Source: Oegoconia quadripuncta
Lineage: Eukaryota > Arthropoda > Insecta > Lepidoptera > Autostichidae
Length of the DNA: 64,000 bases
NCBI GenBank assembly: GCA_949316235.1
Contig: OX438744.1
Coordinates: 31,244,778 to 31,308,777 of the forward strand
Reading direction: 5' to 3'
Positions 11,172 to 22,483 of the stretch are shown in pieces (the stretch's first letter is position 1; each line of letters opens with the position of its first letter). The notes below the pieces were generated by a model. That model did no database searches, was not told the origin of the DNA, and saw only the letters and a list, made by a program, of their open reading frames with translations. A program made the position numbers and the translations under genes.

Positions 11172-11485
11172 AATATATCGATAAAATTACTCACAATTGC
11201 TTCATCGATTTTTCATTAAAATAGCATCTGTAAGTTTTGAAAACTGGATATGTCTACCCTAGCAACTTCACGTTTTTTTCCAAGCTGTATAAAAATCACC
11301 CGGTAAACAAAAGAGCAAAAACAAGATATCTACGGACATAAAGATAAATCTTTATTGCGTGTGCTTTGCTTAGGTTTACTTAAGGTATGAAACGTACCAC
11401 AAGTTTTTAACATTTGCAGAACATTGAGTGTTCCTTGAGTGGTTTTAGATCTTTCATGTATTTGCTGCTAGTTTCTGTTTTTCTT

Positions 11486-11560
11486 ATGTGCACAACGGGT
11501 TAGGTTAAGTTAGGTTCTTCAGCCTCATCTTCACTTAACATCAAGTGAAGATGAGGCAAG
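11486..11560. repeat. SINE-C end remnant forming a perfect palindrome
   Basis: GTGCACAACGGGTTAG resembles the minus-strand SINE-C tail. It is followed by CCTCATCTTCACTT (11523-11536), AACATC, and the exact complement AAGTGAAGATGAGG (11543-11556). The left arm and loop are plus-strand SINE-C; the right arm is the same piece inverted. This implies two opposed SINE-C ends or a templated inversion. Confidence 0.7.
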
Positions 11561-13009
11561 GTGTGCTGTTACGATTGTTAATCGCATCGGTCCGAGGTCA
11601 CATGGCTACCTCGGCGGCGATGCACATGCGTTTTTTTTCATTCTATGTCTCTTTCCCATGCAAATGTCATCGAACGACGTACTCAAAATGGTCTTTTATT
11701 CCGTCCAGACACAATACAAATTCACATATGTTGAATTCCTAGATTGTCTTGATGTGTCACTTTCGCGCTAGTGTTTTTCGTAGAACAGGTGCTCTGTTAA
11801 TTTATGTGTCATATTTATTGTCGAACGCCGAAAATAGACCGGAAAACTGTCCGACTGAAGTCGTTACGGCTCGTTGTCAGAAATGCCAATATTATTCACC
11901 GCCTTTCACCGGCTTTTGAAATTTGTCTGGAGGATAGAAGTGGTTACAGACAGCACTTCAACCGGAGTATGAACCTTCCGAACGACCCCAATTGCTTAAC
12001 TGCCTTCATCACTAGTAGTATTTGTAAGTCATCATCATCAGTTTAAAATCCATTTCTAAATTAAACCTACGGTTTCCATCAATTTTCATAAAATTATTTG
12101 CTCTTGAATGGAACATACTACGCTCAAAATCGCCTGACGTCATGTAATTTGCAATCTCTATTATTCCACAATCTGCTACTTGAAATTGCACATTCAATTA
12201 TATAAACATAAGCTTTTATTCAGTCATTTCGTGGAAATAGTTTTATGAGCCGATGCCTGCGGTAGATACTCTTACTATTTTATACCGGATTGGTTGAGGT
12301 CAAATGGAAATTCATGCTGGTAGTAAGTTTTTATAAGTATTTATTTACACTGCATTGTTTAAAATTATGAAATATTTTTCATGATTCTATAGATATATAA
12401 AGTGTTTACGCAATGCCTACCGTTTCGCACTTTTAGACGTGAATTTGGATTGCTTTCCATCGAGATGAATATCAAGAAATCGCATTTTTGGAACAGATGA
12501 TTACCGACCTAAGTTCTGTATTTTATAAACAGTGAATATTTAGCGTATTGTTGAAAAACCTGGTCCTAAGCCAAGTGATGTCATCGATCCTTAAACAATT
12601 AATTAAAAATTATATCCTTCATAAAGTTCAAAGAAAAAACTTCATCATAAAATGTATATTTTCAATCCACTCTCTTGATATGGATTTTCCATTGATCATA
12701 ACCAGAAGCTTAACAACACCCCAGTTGTCAGAGCATAAAATAATTCACGCACTCCGCTTCAATTATGACCTGTCGATGCCCGTCACGTCCACGGCCCGGG
12801 GCGAGGTCCACTCAAATCAAATTACCCGGGATAGTGCCGGGGTCGTATTTGTGTTACACTGATAGACGAGTAATCGATACCGGGTAAAAAGCGACCATTC
12901 GATTCTAAATAGAGTTAGGTTTCTCTGCAGAATATCAGGTTTCGTCAAGGACAAGAATAAATGTTACTTGGATGTTCTTCGTCAACCTTGGAGTAAGGAA
13001 CGAAATCTG
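11561..13009. other. Non-coding DNA, no gene seen
   Basis: Frames at 11545-11742, 11804-12046 and 12548-12862 (+) and 12012-12197 (-) show no domain, signal or family resemblance. A GC-richer patch at 12765-12850 (CCCGTCACGTCCACGGCCCG) stands out from its surroundings but has no clear splice sites. Confidence 0.5.
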
Positions 13010-13490
13010 TTTAGATTTCTTCTGCTTTGTCCATGCAGTGATGGAGTCAACTTCGATTTTTTTGTGGTCAAAGTAATCTACTTAGGGCATTACAAAATGT
13101 TACTCAAGCGGATATTCTGCGCTTCATGACAATTAAAAAGGGACAGCTTTATGTAACTTGTATAACGGCATCTCTTTCTAACTATCCTCAAGCGCAGATC
13201 TACGCTTGAGCAATATTCTTAAATACAGGCCTTGGAATTCTTCTGCTTGTCCATGTAGTCCTGATATAATCGATTTAGATTTTTTTGTGGTAAAACTAAT
13301 CTATGCTACTACATGTTGATGATGAAAAGTAATTTACTTAACTGATTTGTCTATGCAGTGATACTGTTATTCGGTATACTGATTTCTTCTGCTTCACACA
13401 TAGCGATGTAAGAAATCTACCTTGATTTCTTCTGGTGCTAAAACTAATCTACTTAGATTTCGTCTTGTCCTTTCAGTGGGAAAACATAAT
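13010..13490 (+). repeat. Degenerate tandem repeat
   Basis: The phrases GATTTCTTCTGCTT, GTCCATGCAGTGAT, GATTTTTTTGTGGT and AAAACTAATCTACTTA recur about four times in the same order: from 13012, 13233, 13350 and 13380. Units vary in length and are interrupted at 13086-13230, where a short palindrome, CTCAAGCG...CGCTTGAG, lies. It looks like an old minisatellite-like duplication of a roughly 75-base unit. Confidence 0.55.
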
Positions 13491-14197
13491 TGACCGCACA
13501 TCACACTGTCACACTGAATCGTGATAGCTTCTAATTTGTGCTCAGGCATACATGTGCCTATGTATTATATATACTAATTATGTTCTGGAATGTTAATGAA
13601 ATCCGGTCCATTCAGCATGATGAATAACTCTAATTCTCCCATGAATTAAGCTAGGAAAACTTTCAGAGAGACTTGTAGATGAACGGAGTTCTATTGAAAA
13701 ATGAGTAATTTTATATGGGACTGTTAATCTTCTTTATTCCGAAATAAAGTATAAGTACCTAACCATATAGAGTTTCCTTATCCCTAGTTTGCGCTCAATC
13801 TGACGCTTTGCGCGATTATCAGATAATACGGATTAGGCACAATAAAAGCAAGAATTACGAATCTCTTTAGACGAATTAAGGTGCTTCAGAATCGCGCTGA
13901 AAATTTTAAACTTTCCGAACGTTGTGTCTACCGTAATATCTGCTGTTTACAGGCTTTTGTGGTTACGTGTCCAATTAGCGTTAACATTACATCAATCTTA
14001 CTTCGTGCCGCATTCGGATATACGTCACAACACATGGGCGACCAATTTTAATCTAAAATACAACTACAAACATCAATTTACAAAGCCTCAAAACATCAAT
14101 GGCATTTATTCTCAAATGAAAATATTCTACAAAATTAAAATTAGAAATGGAAGCTAAAATAATTGTTACAACTTCTAATTCTAAAATGGATCATAAT

Positions 14198-14220
14198 TTT
14201 GCTATGTGGTTCATAGCAAA
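14198..14220. repeat. Short perfect hairpin
   Basis: TTTGCTATG and CATAGCAAA pair exactly around TGGTT, just before repeat K. It could be the end of that repeat or chance. Confidence 0.5.
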
Positions 14221-14360
14221 GTCGAATACGACCAACCGAACCCTCTTCCCGTGAGTATCGTAAAAGGTGACTAAGGGATCCACCAGGTTGCGACGGGTGG
14301 TAGTTGTAACCCTGGGCTGCTGACTGTTGTTGGAGGAATCCGAGTTGGGCGCCGTGATAG
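14221..14360 (+). repeat. Repeat K, copy 1
   Basis: CCCGTGAGTATCGTAAAAGG and TGACTAAGGGATCCACCAGG follow the wording of a dispersed repeat very common in Lepidoptera (CCCGT...GTCGTAAAAGGCGACTAAGGGA), from memory. A second copy is at 57810-57905. Confidence 0.5.
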
Positions 14361-14532
14361 CTTAACTTGTTATTTTATACATTGTGATTTTTTATCATGA
14401 TAAGTAATTATTACAGCATTATAAGATAATTATATCAAATAATAAAACATCCGAATATTGTATAGTTTTTGAATTCTAGATCTTTTTTATTTTACAGAAA
14501 TTCGGGACCGATTTAAGATTCTTTTTTTTTCT

Positions 14533-14651
14533 TTTTTTTTTATGCACAACGGATTGGTACTTGAAATCAATCACACCTGATGTTAAGTGAAGATGAGGTC
14601 GAAGGTGGAAGCGTACTCACCCGGAAACCCCAACACATTTGGGGGACTGGG
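14533..14651 (-). mobile_element. SINE-C, 3' third only
   Basis: The minus-strand copy begins with the poly-T (A-tail) and TATGCACAACGGATTGG. It runs to CACATTTGGGGGACTGG, where similarity stops. Confidence 0.8.
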
Positions 14652-15280
14652 ATTCTATGTTTTCTATTGCGTTAAGAAATCTAAATAAGACAATTCGTTT
14701 ATAATTAGTAAAACGCCGACTATATATCACATCCCAAAAGTAAAAAAATTATATCTATCCTCAGAATTATTTACGAAGATGAAGCCGTAATAAACTGCAA
14801 CATCGTTTCATTAACAGCAATAAAATTTCGAATAAAACAAACAAAATATAAGTTACGTTTTGCTTCACTAACGGAAACAGTAATTAGAACATGTTCAACT
14901 AAGCTTGTCCCTTGATTCCGTATTGGTGTACTGTCGGATAAATTGGCCATGTATCGTGTACACTGCCCTTGTTTCTAGTCCAGCTACATACGCAGCCCGG
15001 AAACCATTTGTGTCCCGTTAAACCGAGCTACAATCAATTAAACGTGTACACTCTAAACTGTACGTGCCGCTTTTAGGACCTGCATACTCACTTGTGAGTA
15101 CTTAAGTACTGCAGTATTGATTTGAAACAATTCCGGCAGCTCTATACATCCGACCAGTTGGGAAACTTCAAGTCCGGGTAGTGTTATCGTTAAACTTTCG
15201 GAGTGTTACAGACGATCTCTATCTATAAATGTTTTTGTTCTATTAAAACTAGCTGTTTTGATTTAGTAACTCAAGTCATC
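14652..15280. other. Non-coding DNA, nothing recognised
   Basis: No frame longer than about 60 codons and no repeat shared with the rest of the window were found. Confidence 0.5.
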
Positions 15281-15700
15281 AACATTCACCGGTCTTGTCT
15301 ATACGTTCCATCTTCCATGCCGTGTTTGGCATAGAGTTAGACTCTTTGATGTCCAACGAAACATAAGTGTCCCCATAATTTCCAGAGTAGTTGGAAGCGG
15401 CCTGCATCAGAGACTTCTGGCGATCTTTATCACTTTGTGGTATCCACCCACACGCTGCGTCTGTCGGTGTGTGGTCTCCACTTCAGAATCTTAACGCCCC
15501 AACGGCCATCAGTTCTTCGAGCTGTGTGCCCTGCCAACTGCCACTACTTAGATGCTACTTAACTGCAGCATTAGCGCTATCCATAGCTCGTTGCATGACT
15601 GAGCTTTTTATGAAACCCATAGTGAGAGACCACGGTTCAGTGCTATAAGTCATCACTGGCAACACACATTAATTATTACGCGTTGCGCATTTGTGCCATC
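15281..15700 (-). mobile_element. RTE-like LINE ORF2 remnant
   Basis: On the minus strand around 15580-15655 the translation reads LPVMTYSTEPWSLT, then VMQRAMD about ten residues on. This is the highly conserved end of the reverse-transcriptase region of RTE-clade LINEs (LP.MTYG.ETW.LT, then Q.AMER.ML). Further 3' (15391-15560) it reads WQGTQLEELMAVGALRF and DHTPTDAACG, a worn version of the WAGH...WRP...GRP tail. Stops interrupt it. The plus-strand frame at 15391-15648 is a shadow of this element. Confidence 0.75.
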
Positions 15701-16194
15701 AAGTGGTCCAAATCCTGTATTTTATTTTCGGGCGGCCATTTGGTTCTGAATTAGTAAAATTCCAACCAGTACACATGCAAACCGGGACTGCAATCAACTA
15801 AAACACCAGAATGCACTCTGGCCCCTATTTATTGCTATCCATTATTAGTGAATTTATGGGCTGCTTTTTCTCTTCCTTCCATTGACATATATTTGCAGGA
15901 TCTTTCGTTTGTTTAAGTGTCAATTACAACGCATCAAAATTGGATAAACACAAATCCTGTATTATTTTTATCGTTTGAATACCACAGTTAATTTTAACCG
16001 TAGATAAGTTCGATGAACCAACTTGATTATTATTGAACTTGATGATCATTAGGTATTGATTGAAACAATATGCCGCCTGAAATTCATTAATTAATGGCTG
16101 TGTACACGTAGCATCAAAATGCTATTTTCAGTCAACGTGATCAAATAGTCTTAGAATTTAAGAAATATGTTTTATACCTATATACTCATAGGTA

Positions 16195-16385
16195 TTAAAC
16201 AGACGAGGTGCATCTGTCAACACATCAGGATAACAGAGCAGAAGCTTAAAATTTTAAGTTATTGGTTCGTCCTGCCGACTTATTTCACTCTGATTGGCTC
16301 TGTCAAGGTCACTAAATAACAACTTTGGTACGGCCAATCAGAGTGCAGTACCCTGCCCCACTCAGCTAGTAGACAGAATTAATCG
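16195..16385 (+). repeat. Repeat H, copy 1, with inverted arms
   Basis: CACTCTGATTGGC (16286-16298) and GCCAATCAGAGTG (16333-16345) are exact complements. The flanking text (AACAGAGCAGAAGCTT, AGTTATTGGTT, GTCAAGGTCAC) is shared with 31760-31930. It is probably a small non-autonomous foldback element. Confidence 0.6.
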
Positions 16386-17635
16386 AGAAAGGCGTTATGT
16401 CTATGGGCTGTGTAAGGTAGTGGACATTGCAGTACAATGTATTTTCTTTTGTTTAAGTCGACCGACAGTACCTACCTACCTACAAAAGCAAGGTGATCTT
16501 TATTGAAATAGGGTTTAATTCTCTTAAATCTAAGATTTATTTGACTACCTGCTGAAATCATTTTGATATAGGCAGTATTTGTCTTCGACGCAAGCAATGT
16601 GGAACAAAATCAGGATAGGTTTAGAATGTTATCATTTATTTAATCTGGTATTATACTCTATCGCACCTACTTGCTGCAAATAATTGTTTGTATATGCCGT
16701 AGGTATACGATTAAATTAGCTATTCAATTGAATGTATAGGCATATTGTAAATTATGACGGACATTTGCTGAAAACTGAGCTGCACAGAGCGGGTTGGTTA
16801 GGTTTAGTTAGGTTCCTTTGGGTACCATCTGCCTGGATATCTGACATATATTATATATATAATTAAATATTACGCCTATTATTATGATCTTCGAAATACT
16901 CGATCCGCCAACTACTTCAATATCATCATTGCCGGGTGTTAACGGCTAGTCTCTTAATCACTTAGCGTGTAATATTGCTCATACGGGATAAACCGACAAG
17001 ACCAGCTCTGTTACGGCTATAATATTATTAAAGATTACGACATTTAATCGTTTAATGCTCGTGCAAACTGCTAGAAATATTGCCGTTTTGAAAAATTAGA
17101 CTAGTGTGCGTACATATAGGTCTATTAGTCATTATGTAGGTATATAGTTTCTTAAATGCTCCAAAGTGAAAGGATTTAAAGCAAATATATTTTCTATGGT
17201 ATAGGGTCCGGGCTTTACTCTTTCTGTACCTAATTTATTTTATTTATAACGTCTAGAGATGTGTCGAGACGAGACGTCTTGAGTGAGACCTTGAGACATT
17301 TGGAACCATCTCTAAGGTTATTTACTTATATAATACTTTAGAATTATTGGAGACATATTGGGAGATGTTTAAGAGAAGCAAAAAAGATTTTTAAATAAAC
17401 CAAAGTTTTCAAATGTCAATCGTATGATCAGCACTCACTATTAAGCTGTTTTGTCTTCATCATGGCCTCAGGGTCTGTAACAGTTACACCTCAACCATGT
17501 GACAGTCTCCAACCATTATAGGGACATAGCTTTTTTCAGTCAGATAAAAAGAAATGAATATCTTTCTAATACTTTATTTCATATATTCTTTTACTGGTAA
17601 CGATTCCACATTATATTTCTTCCATAGATAGTTTT
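16386..17635. other. Non-coding DNA, no gene seen
   Basis: The only structure is a G/A-rich inverted patch at 17253-17324 (TAGAGATG ... CATCTCTA with GAGAC motifs between), possibly the worn end of a DNA transposon. Confidence 0.45.
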
Positions 17636-17860
17636 TTTATTTTTTTTTTATATGAGAGGGCGGCAAACGTGCATGCGGGTCACCTGATGGAAAGCAATCA
17701 CCGCCGCCTATGGACACCCGCAACACCGAAAGGGTCACAGATACGTTGCCGGCCTTTGAGGAAGGTGTAGGCTCGTTTCTTGAAGGTTCCAATGTCGTAC
17801 TCGTTCGGGAATACCGCTGCAGGAAGTTTACATCCACTTGGATCTCTAACAATTAAAATA
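17636..17860 (-). repeat. Lepidopteran dispersed repeat (CACCTGATGGAAAGCA type)
   Basis: GGTCACCTGATGGAAAGCAA, CACCGCCGCCTATGGACACC and TTGCCGGCCTTTGAGGAAGG reproduce the wording of a repeat found throughout lepidopteran genomes, from memory. The A-tail, seen as TTTTTTATTTTTTTTTTAT at the left end, places its 3' end at 17636, so the element reads on the minus strand. The minus-strand frame 17637-17852 is within it and is not treated as a gene. Confidence 0.6.
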
Positions 17861-18021
17861 TATTTCTTCTTTCAAATCCTTTCGTCTATAACCTGCAATC
17901 ACACCGCCTAATTGATTTGGGAATTGTTATCGTTTATGACGTCAATGCTCTGTCCATCCTTGTCGTATCGTAACACAATGACAAGAACGGACAATGCATT
18001 ACTATCGCAATAGCTTTAAGT

Positions 18022-18225
18022 TAGCTAGCTACCACCATCTTATCTAAATCTGCCGCCAAGCAGCAATGTTAATAGCATTGTTGTGTTCCGGTTGTCAGAG
18101 ATAAGATAGCCAGTCCCCAAATCTGTTGGGGTTTCCGGGTCAGTGCGCTTCCACCTTCGACCTCATCTTCACTTAACATCAGGTGTGATTGAGGTCAAGT
18201 ACCAACCCGTTATGCATAAAAAAAA
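18022..18225 (+). mobile_element. SINE-C, 5'-truncated
   Basis: It begins at TAGCTAGCTACCACCATCTT and ends with an A-tail after CCGTTATGCAT. Both halves of the ATCTTATCT / AGATAAGAT stem are intact. Confidence 0.88.
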
Positions 18226-18428
18226 GAAGTTAGCCGGTAGAGCCCCTGGACTTAAAACAAACTTCACATAATTTGATTGTCAATACAATTCAAATTTTAA
18301 AAGAATATTTAATTTTGGCGGTGAATACTACGAAACTTCAACAAAATCTAATTAGAAATATTACAACCTTACAACAGACACTAAACTATTGTTTTGGATG
18401 TTGATACATGACTTGGAATCAGTGACAT

Positions 18429-18609
18429 CAGAGGATGGAGTGTGAGTTTTGTTTCGACTTAACTTTACTACCGCGTTCACGTTTACGTGACGATTTGTAT
18501 GAAGAAATGTGCAGCGCCTCTAGTGGATAGTTTGCAAAACGATTTTTTGCGTAAACGCGAACGCGATGGTAAAGTTAAAAACGAGACAAAACTCACACTC
18601 CGCCCTCTG
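18429..18609. mobile_element. MITE with about 60-base inverted ends
   Basis: The left end CAGAGGATGGAGTGTGAGTT continues for about 60 bases. Its complement runs to the right end, which finishes ...AACTCACACTCCGCCCTCTG. The arms are about 85% alike, leaving only about 60 bases of interior. No coding capacity. No convincing target-site duplication was found (AGTGACAT versus TAGATGCT), so the superfamily is open. Confidence 0.75.
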
Positions 18610-20567
18610 TAGATGCTATCCCTCCTTTTTTTTAATGTACATGTACATAAGCCCTCTTTACCCTACATTCACAAGGTTGACTCCACAGCGAATAATCTCT
18701 GTATTGTTGGTGAAACGAGGCTGATCCCAAGCCACGTGAGGTCTAATTGTCCCTTTAAGAAGCCGGCAAGCAATGTTAATCTTAAAATAGATCCTTCGAA
18801 GCTCAATAATAACGTGCTCCACGGTCTGGTGACTTTCTCGCAAGGTTAATAACCTGCTTTTAACCCTAAGTGCCTACACTCACCTATTTAAGACGCAGCG
18901 TAAAATTTTTTATGGTTGAAACGCTTGATCGGTTGACTTATCGAATCGTAAACTGAACATTAACATAAATTGCTGACATTGATGACTTAATATTATTAAC
19001 AGCAGCCACAGACAATAAACTAAAATATTCTGCATCGTACGTTTACAATGCGTTATGTCTTCAAAACGACCTGTAAGTGAAAACTACAGAATTCGATTTC
19101 ACCTTGTCGATAATTAAATTTTTAATCTGTTTTTATACCGTAAGGAACAAATAGCGGTAAGTGAAATAGAAGTTATTGGCATAGGTAGTTTAATTTTTTA
19201 TATTTCAAAAACGCACGCGCATGCCGAAGTTTGATATGCGACTGGCGGGATTTTTTCTAAATGATGATGCGAAATTTATTTAGAACCCATATCCAAGTTT
19301 TCTTTATTTATTTAATTTAATGATGTAATTATGTGGAATAGACTACAAACCCGACCGTCAAATGACACAATTAAAGCTTTATTCGATGATGGTTTTGAAA
19401 AAAGAAATTAAAGTACCTATGCCAATACTTTCTACCTACCATTAAATTAAACTTTAAACTTACTATCCTAATACTTTCTATTTTACTTACTGAATATGCC
19501 CTATTTTTTCCTTACAGTAAAAAAAACTCTCCAGTATAACTATAAATAGAAAATTTAGAAACCCTGATAATTCAAGAGATTATATCATCCAAAACCTACA
19601 GTGTTAAAAACTATATAGCGGCTTATTCATTCAGTCTTTTATATAAAAAAAAACGGATCATGCATTTCGGAGATGCGCACACGCACAAATACGTAATACC
19701 CGTTATTTTTCGTTGGGGAATAAAAATAAATATTTATGGGGAAATACTAATGAGTAATTTATGAAGTCACTTAAAAATTTACTAATCTTATGCGAAGTTT
19801 ATAGATACAAGGATGTCAGAAACAATCAGTCCCACCATCTGTTTTGGGAATAGCTCAGAAAAAATGTTGGGAATTCCTAAATTATCTCAACTCGAATAAC
19901 ATACATAAGTATTACCGCCATTAGAATAATAACTAAAATTAACAATTGTTTATGATTGAGCATCGATATAAGCTTTGTAACGGGTGGTTCTCTTAATTTT
20001 GTTCTACTTCGATTTATAACTCCCGGCACAAAAAGAGGGGTGCTATAAATTTGAAGTCGTTTGTCTTTTTGTGAGTCAGTCTGTGGCGTGTAGCGCCAAA
20101 ATGCTTGAAAATTTGTTCTTTATTTTCGAAAGGTAGTTGCGAGGTTTGCGTTTCGTATATATTTAGCTTTTAACATAATTGATTTATACTGGATGATATA
20201 ATCCTTGGTGTTCTAGGGATTTTTCTAAATTTTCAATTTATAGTTGTATATGATAATCTTTTTTTTATATCTTTATTTTTAGGGATTTTTGTACACAGAT
20301 TGACGATGCCCAATCCCATCGTATCGTATCGTCTACAGATGTTTCCTCTGCGAGGTGGTAGAATCTTCACCTTCCTATGTCACAGAGTAAGCTCAATATG
20401 GAGATATTGAGCACATGTTCGCTTAGACATCAGTTCCCGTGACAGCTCTTGCAAGCATAAATTTTCTCTGTCAGCACTTCGCCGGCAGCTTTCTTTGAAG
20501 GGTTTGTTTTACGTTTTAACGTCTGCGCCAGGTGTGACTTCATCCAGTGTTCAAATGCTATAATATA
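18610..20567. other. Non-coding DNA with one repeat-like patch
   Basis: Frames at 18613-18849 (+) and 18658-18843 (-) overlap and resemble nothing. At 20025-20110, GAGGGGTGCTATAAATTTGA and GTCTTTTTGTGAGTCAGTCT resemble a transposon-tail phrase frequent in Lepidoptera. The rest is unremarkable AT-rich sequence. Confidence 0.45.
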
Positions 20568-20970
20568 TTGGGTCTTTACCTATGAAATTGGAGTTTTTTT
20601 TCTTCGTTAATCAATTCCTGCGATTTTCAAAGCTATATCCTTTGTTTTTTATTTGGAAAATGGAATATTAATTGAAGGTTTCACATAACATATTTTTTTA
20701 ATTTCTGGGCTAAATCATATAATAAAAAAAAATTCAACAGAGCTCTTTTCATGTGCTTCCCATAATCATTTCTTAGATTCGCTGAAACTTTTATAAAGCG
20801 GTTACTTTTAAAAATTAACGCTGCCTATACTTAACTTAATGTTATCCGATAATACACACAAAGTTTAGCTAAATTTGGATTTGCCGTTCCCAAAAAAAAA
20901 TCAAGAATTTTTTGTATGGAGAAAACAGTCCTAATGAAATTCTTCATACAAAACGCCAATTTCATAGATC
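20568..20970. mobile_element. Mariner-type MITE, copy 2
   Basis: The left end TTGGGTCTTTACCTATGAAA is preceded by TA. The interior is nearly identical to 8440-8854 in order and wording (TTCATGTGCTTCCCATAATC, ATAAAGCGGTTACTTTTAAA). The right TIR runs CGCCAATTTCATAG and then departs from copy 1, just where a SINE-A tail begins, so the last dozen bases of this copy were lost or replaced. Confidence 0.8.
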
Positions 20971-20972
20971 CT

Positions 20973-21100
20973 TGACATATATACACACAGTATCATCTCG
21001 GTCCACACTGAGCAACTAGGTTTGTATAATGGATACCAGCTGGTTGATATACTACACAAATACGTTCACAAGATGCTTGGGTACATCGGTGTCCACCTAT
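20973..21100 (-). mobile_element. SINE-A 3' half
   Basis: ACACAGTATCATCTCGGTCC, then TGGATACCAGCTGGTTGATA and CTACACAAATACGTTC, match the 3' body of SINE-A read on the minus strand (compare 24318-24567). The head is missing. It abuts the truncated end of the mariner MITE. Confidence 0.65.
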
Positions 21101-21267
21101 ACTTCGGCAAGTTATAACAAGAGCTTCAAATGTACGAGTAAATACAGTGTGTCTATCAAGCATTTACGCGGTCGTTTCCCTTTATCGAAGTCTATCGGTA
21201 ATGCTTCTAGTTGGCGATGCGAGTGACTGTGATAGAACGATCATCATCATAAGTTTTACTGTTGGAG

Positions 21268-21345
21268 CACAGCCTCCTCTCTTATGGGCCATAATCCACC
21301 ACGCGGGTCGACTGCGGATTGGTGGATTTGTGTCAGATTAGTGGT
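21268..21345 (-). repeat. Repeat M tail
   Basis: On the minus strand it reads TGACACAAATCCACCAATCC, GCGTGGTGGATTATGGCCCA, then GAGAGGAGGCTGTGCTCCAA. The first 25 bases are shared with 62514-62540 (+). The GTGGTGGATTATGGCC phrase is also in the SINE-L tail at 26740. Confidence 0.6.
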
Positions 21346-21473
21346 CACCTGAAAGTCAATGTTTTAAGCCGCTCTCTGCAGGCCAACGACCGATAGAACT
21401 ATAGTTTAGTATAAAGTAAGTAATTTGCGATGACACCCCACTGCAATATGAACTAGCGGAGTCAGGGGTTCTA

Positions 21474-21600
21474 TTACATAATTACATCGTTATCGGTTAC
21501 GTTCTGACATGTGATTGGTTGACTCATCGCTCGGTCCGCAATTTGACGGTTTGTCATTGGTCAACGTAATCGATAACGATACCGATGAAGTTACGTAATC
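21474..21600. mobile_element. Foldback element, about 127 bp
   Basis: ATCGTTATCGGTTACGTT (21486-21503) pairs with AACGTAATCGATAACGAT (21563-21580) with one mismatch. Outer arms TTACATAATTACAT and ATGAAGTTACGTAAT, and inner GATTGGTTGAC and GTCATTGGTCAAC, extend it. The interior is about 40 bases. No target duplication was assigned. Confidence 0.6.
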
Positions 21601-21917
21601 TAAGGGCAGATTTGCTGTCGAGAAGTACTGAATTCAATCCAATCCGAACACTTGTAACATTCTCAGTTCTTTCAGGTGGTTAAGTCATTATGCGTCAAAA
21701 GGATTTGTCGAACACTAGCGTGTTAGACGAATTGCGTGTTGGCCCGATTATGATTTTTAACATTGGAAATGTCAAATTTTAGCAAACGGTGAGTTAATGT
21801 CAAAATGTCGCGAATATGGAGAGCGTGATGATTATGAATGTGGTGTTTCAATAGACGCGTCATCACGAGTACGGTGAAACAGATTATTAAAAATTTTCAA
21901 AAGTGACGGACCACTGG

Positions 21918-22045
21918 TGTGTATGGAAATCCAATAATTTTCCGTTGAATACGGCTATGGTTCCTTAGGAAAAGTTATTCTTAACAAGAGTGGAGTCAAA
22001 AGTTAATGGGAATTACACGAATTCAAATTCACCCTGTATAATAAT
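21918..22045 (+). repeat. Repeat I, copy 1
   Basis: GAATACGGCTATGGTTCCTT, AAGAGTGGAGTCAAAAGTTA, GGGAATTACACGAATTCAAA and the ending CCCTGTATAAT recur in order at 54580-54692. It is about 120 bases of unknown class. Confidence 0.6.
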
Positions 22046-22224
22046 ATACATTTTTTAAACCGCAAGTACCGTCCGTCCCCCACGATTTCCCTGACGCAAA
22101 TATCCTATTGTGTTATAAAATTAAAAATGACACTACGAAACTTTTACGATGGTAGGTACAAAAATTACGAATGACTCCACAAAACAAGCAGGCAACGACT
22201 GACTGTAGATGTAATAATAAATAA

Positions 22225-22478
22225 TACGTAGTTCTAAAGTTCCACCATCCACCTCAATCATAGCCCAAACTCGAGGGGTTTATTAGTAGCCACTGAAGAG
22301 TTCCATCATACACCTCCTGGTTCCATCATCAGATCAGCTCCAGGGTTCCAAATTAAGGTACCTATTGTCATCCGAAATACATATACATACCAAGTTTCAT
22401 TTCGATACGACAATTAGAAGTAGGTTAAAATTGACATCCAAGATTTGATAGTCAGTCAAGTGAAGCTTTTTCTTTCTT
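22225..22478 (+). repeat. Repeat D, copy 1
   Basis: GGTTCCATCATCAGATCAGC, then ACATACCAAGTTTCATTTCG and the ending GTCAGTCAAGTGAAGCTTTT, match in order the insert at 58513-58888. It is likely the 3' part of a retroposed element. Its A/T-rich tail runs straight into a LINE lying on the other strand. Confidence 0.55.
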
Positions 22479-22483
22479 TTTTT

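Noticed and set aside
11498..11518. TTAGG-like words (also 16795-16820, 37150, 62640), possible telomeric repeat
   Set aside because: Only two or three irregular copies each and no tandem array, so not interstitial telomere.
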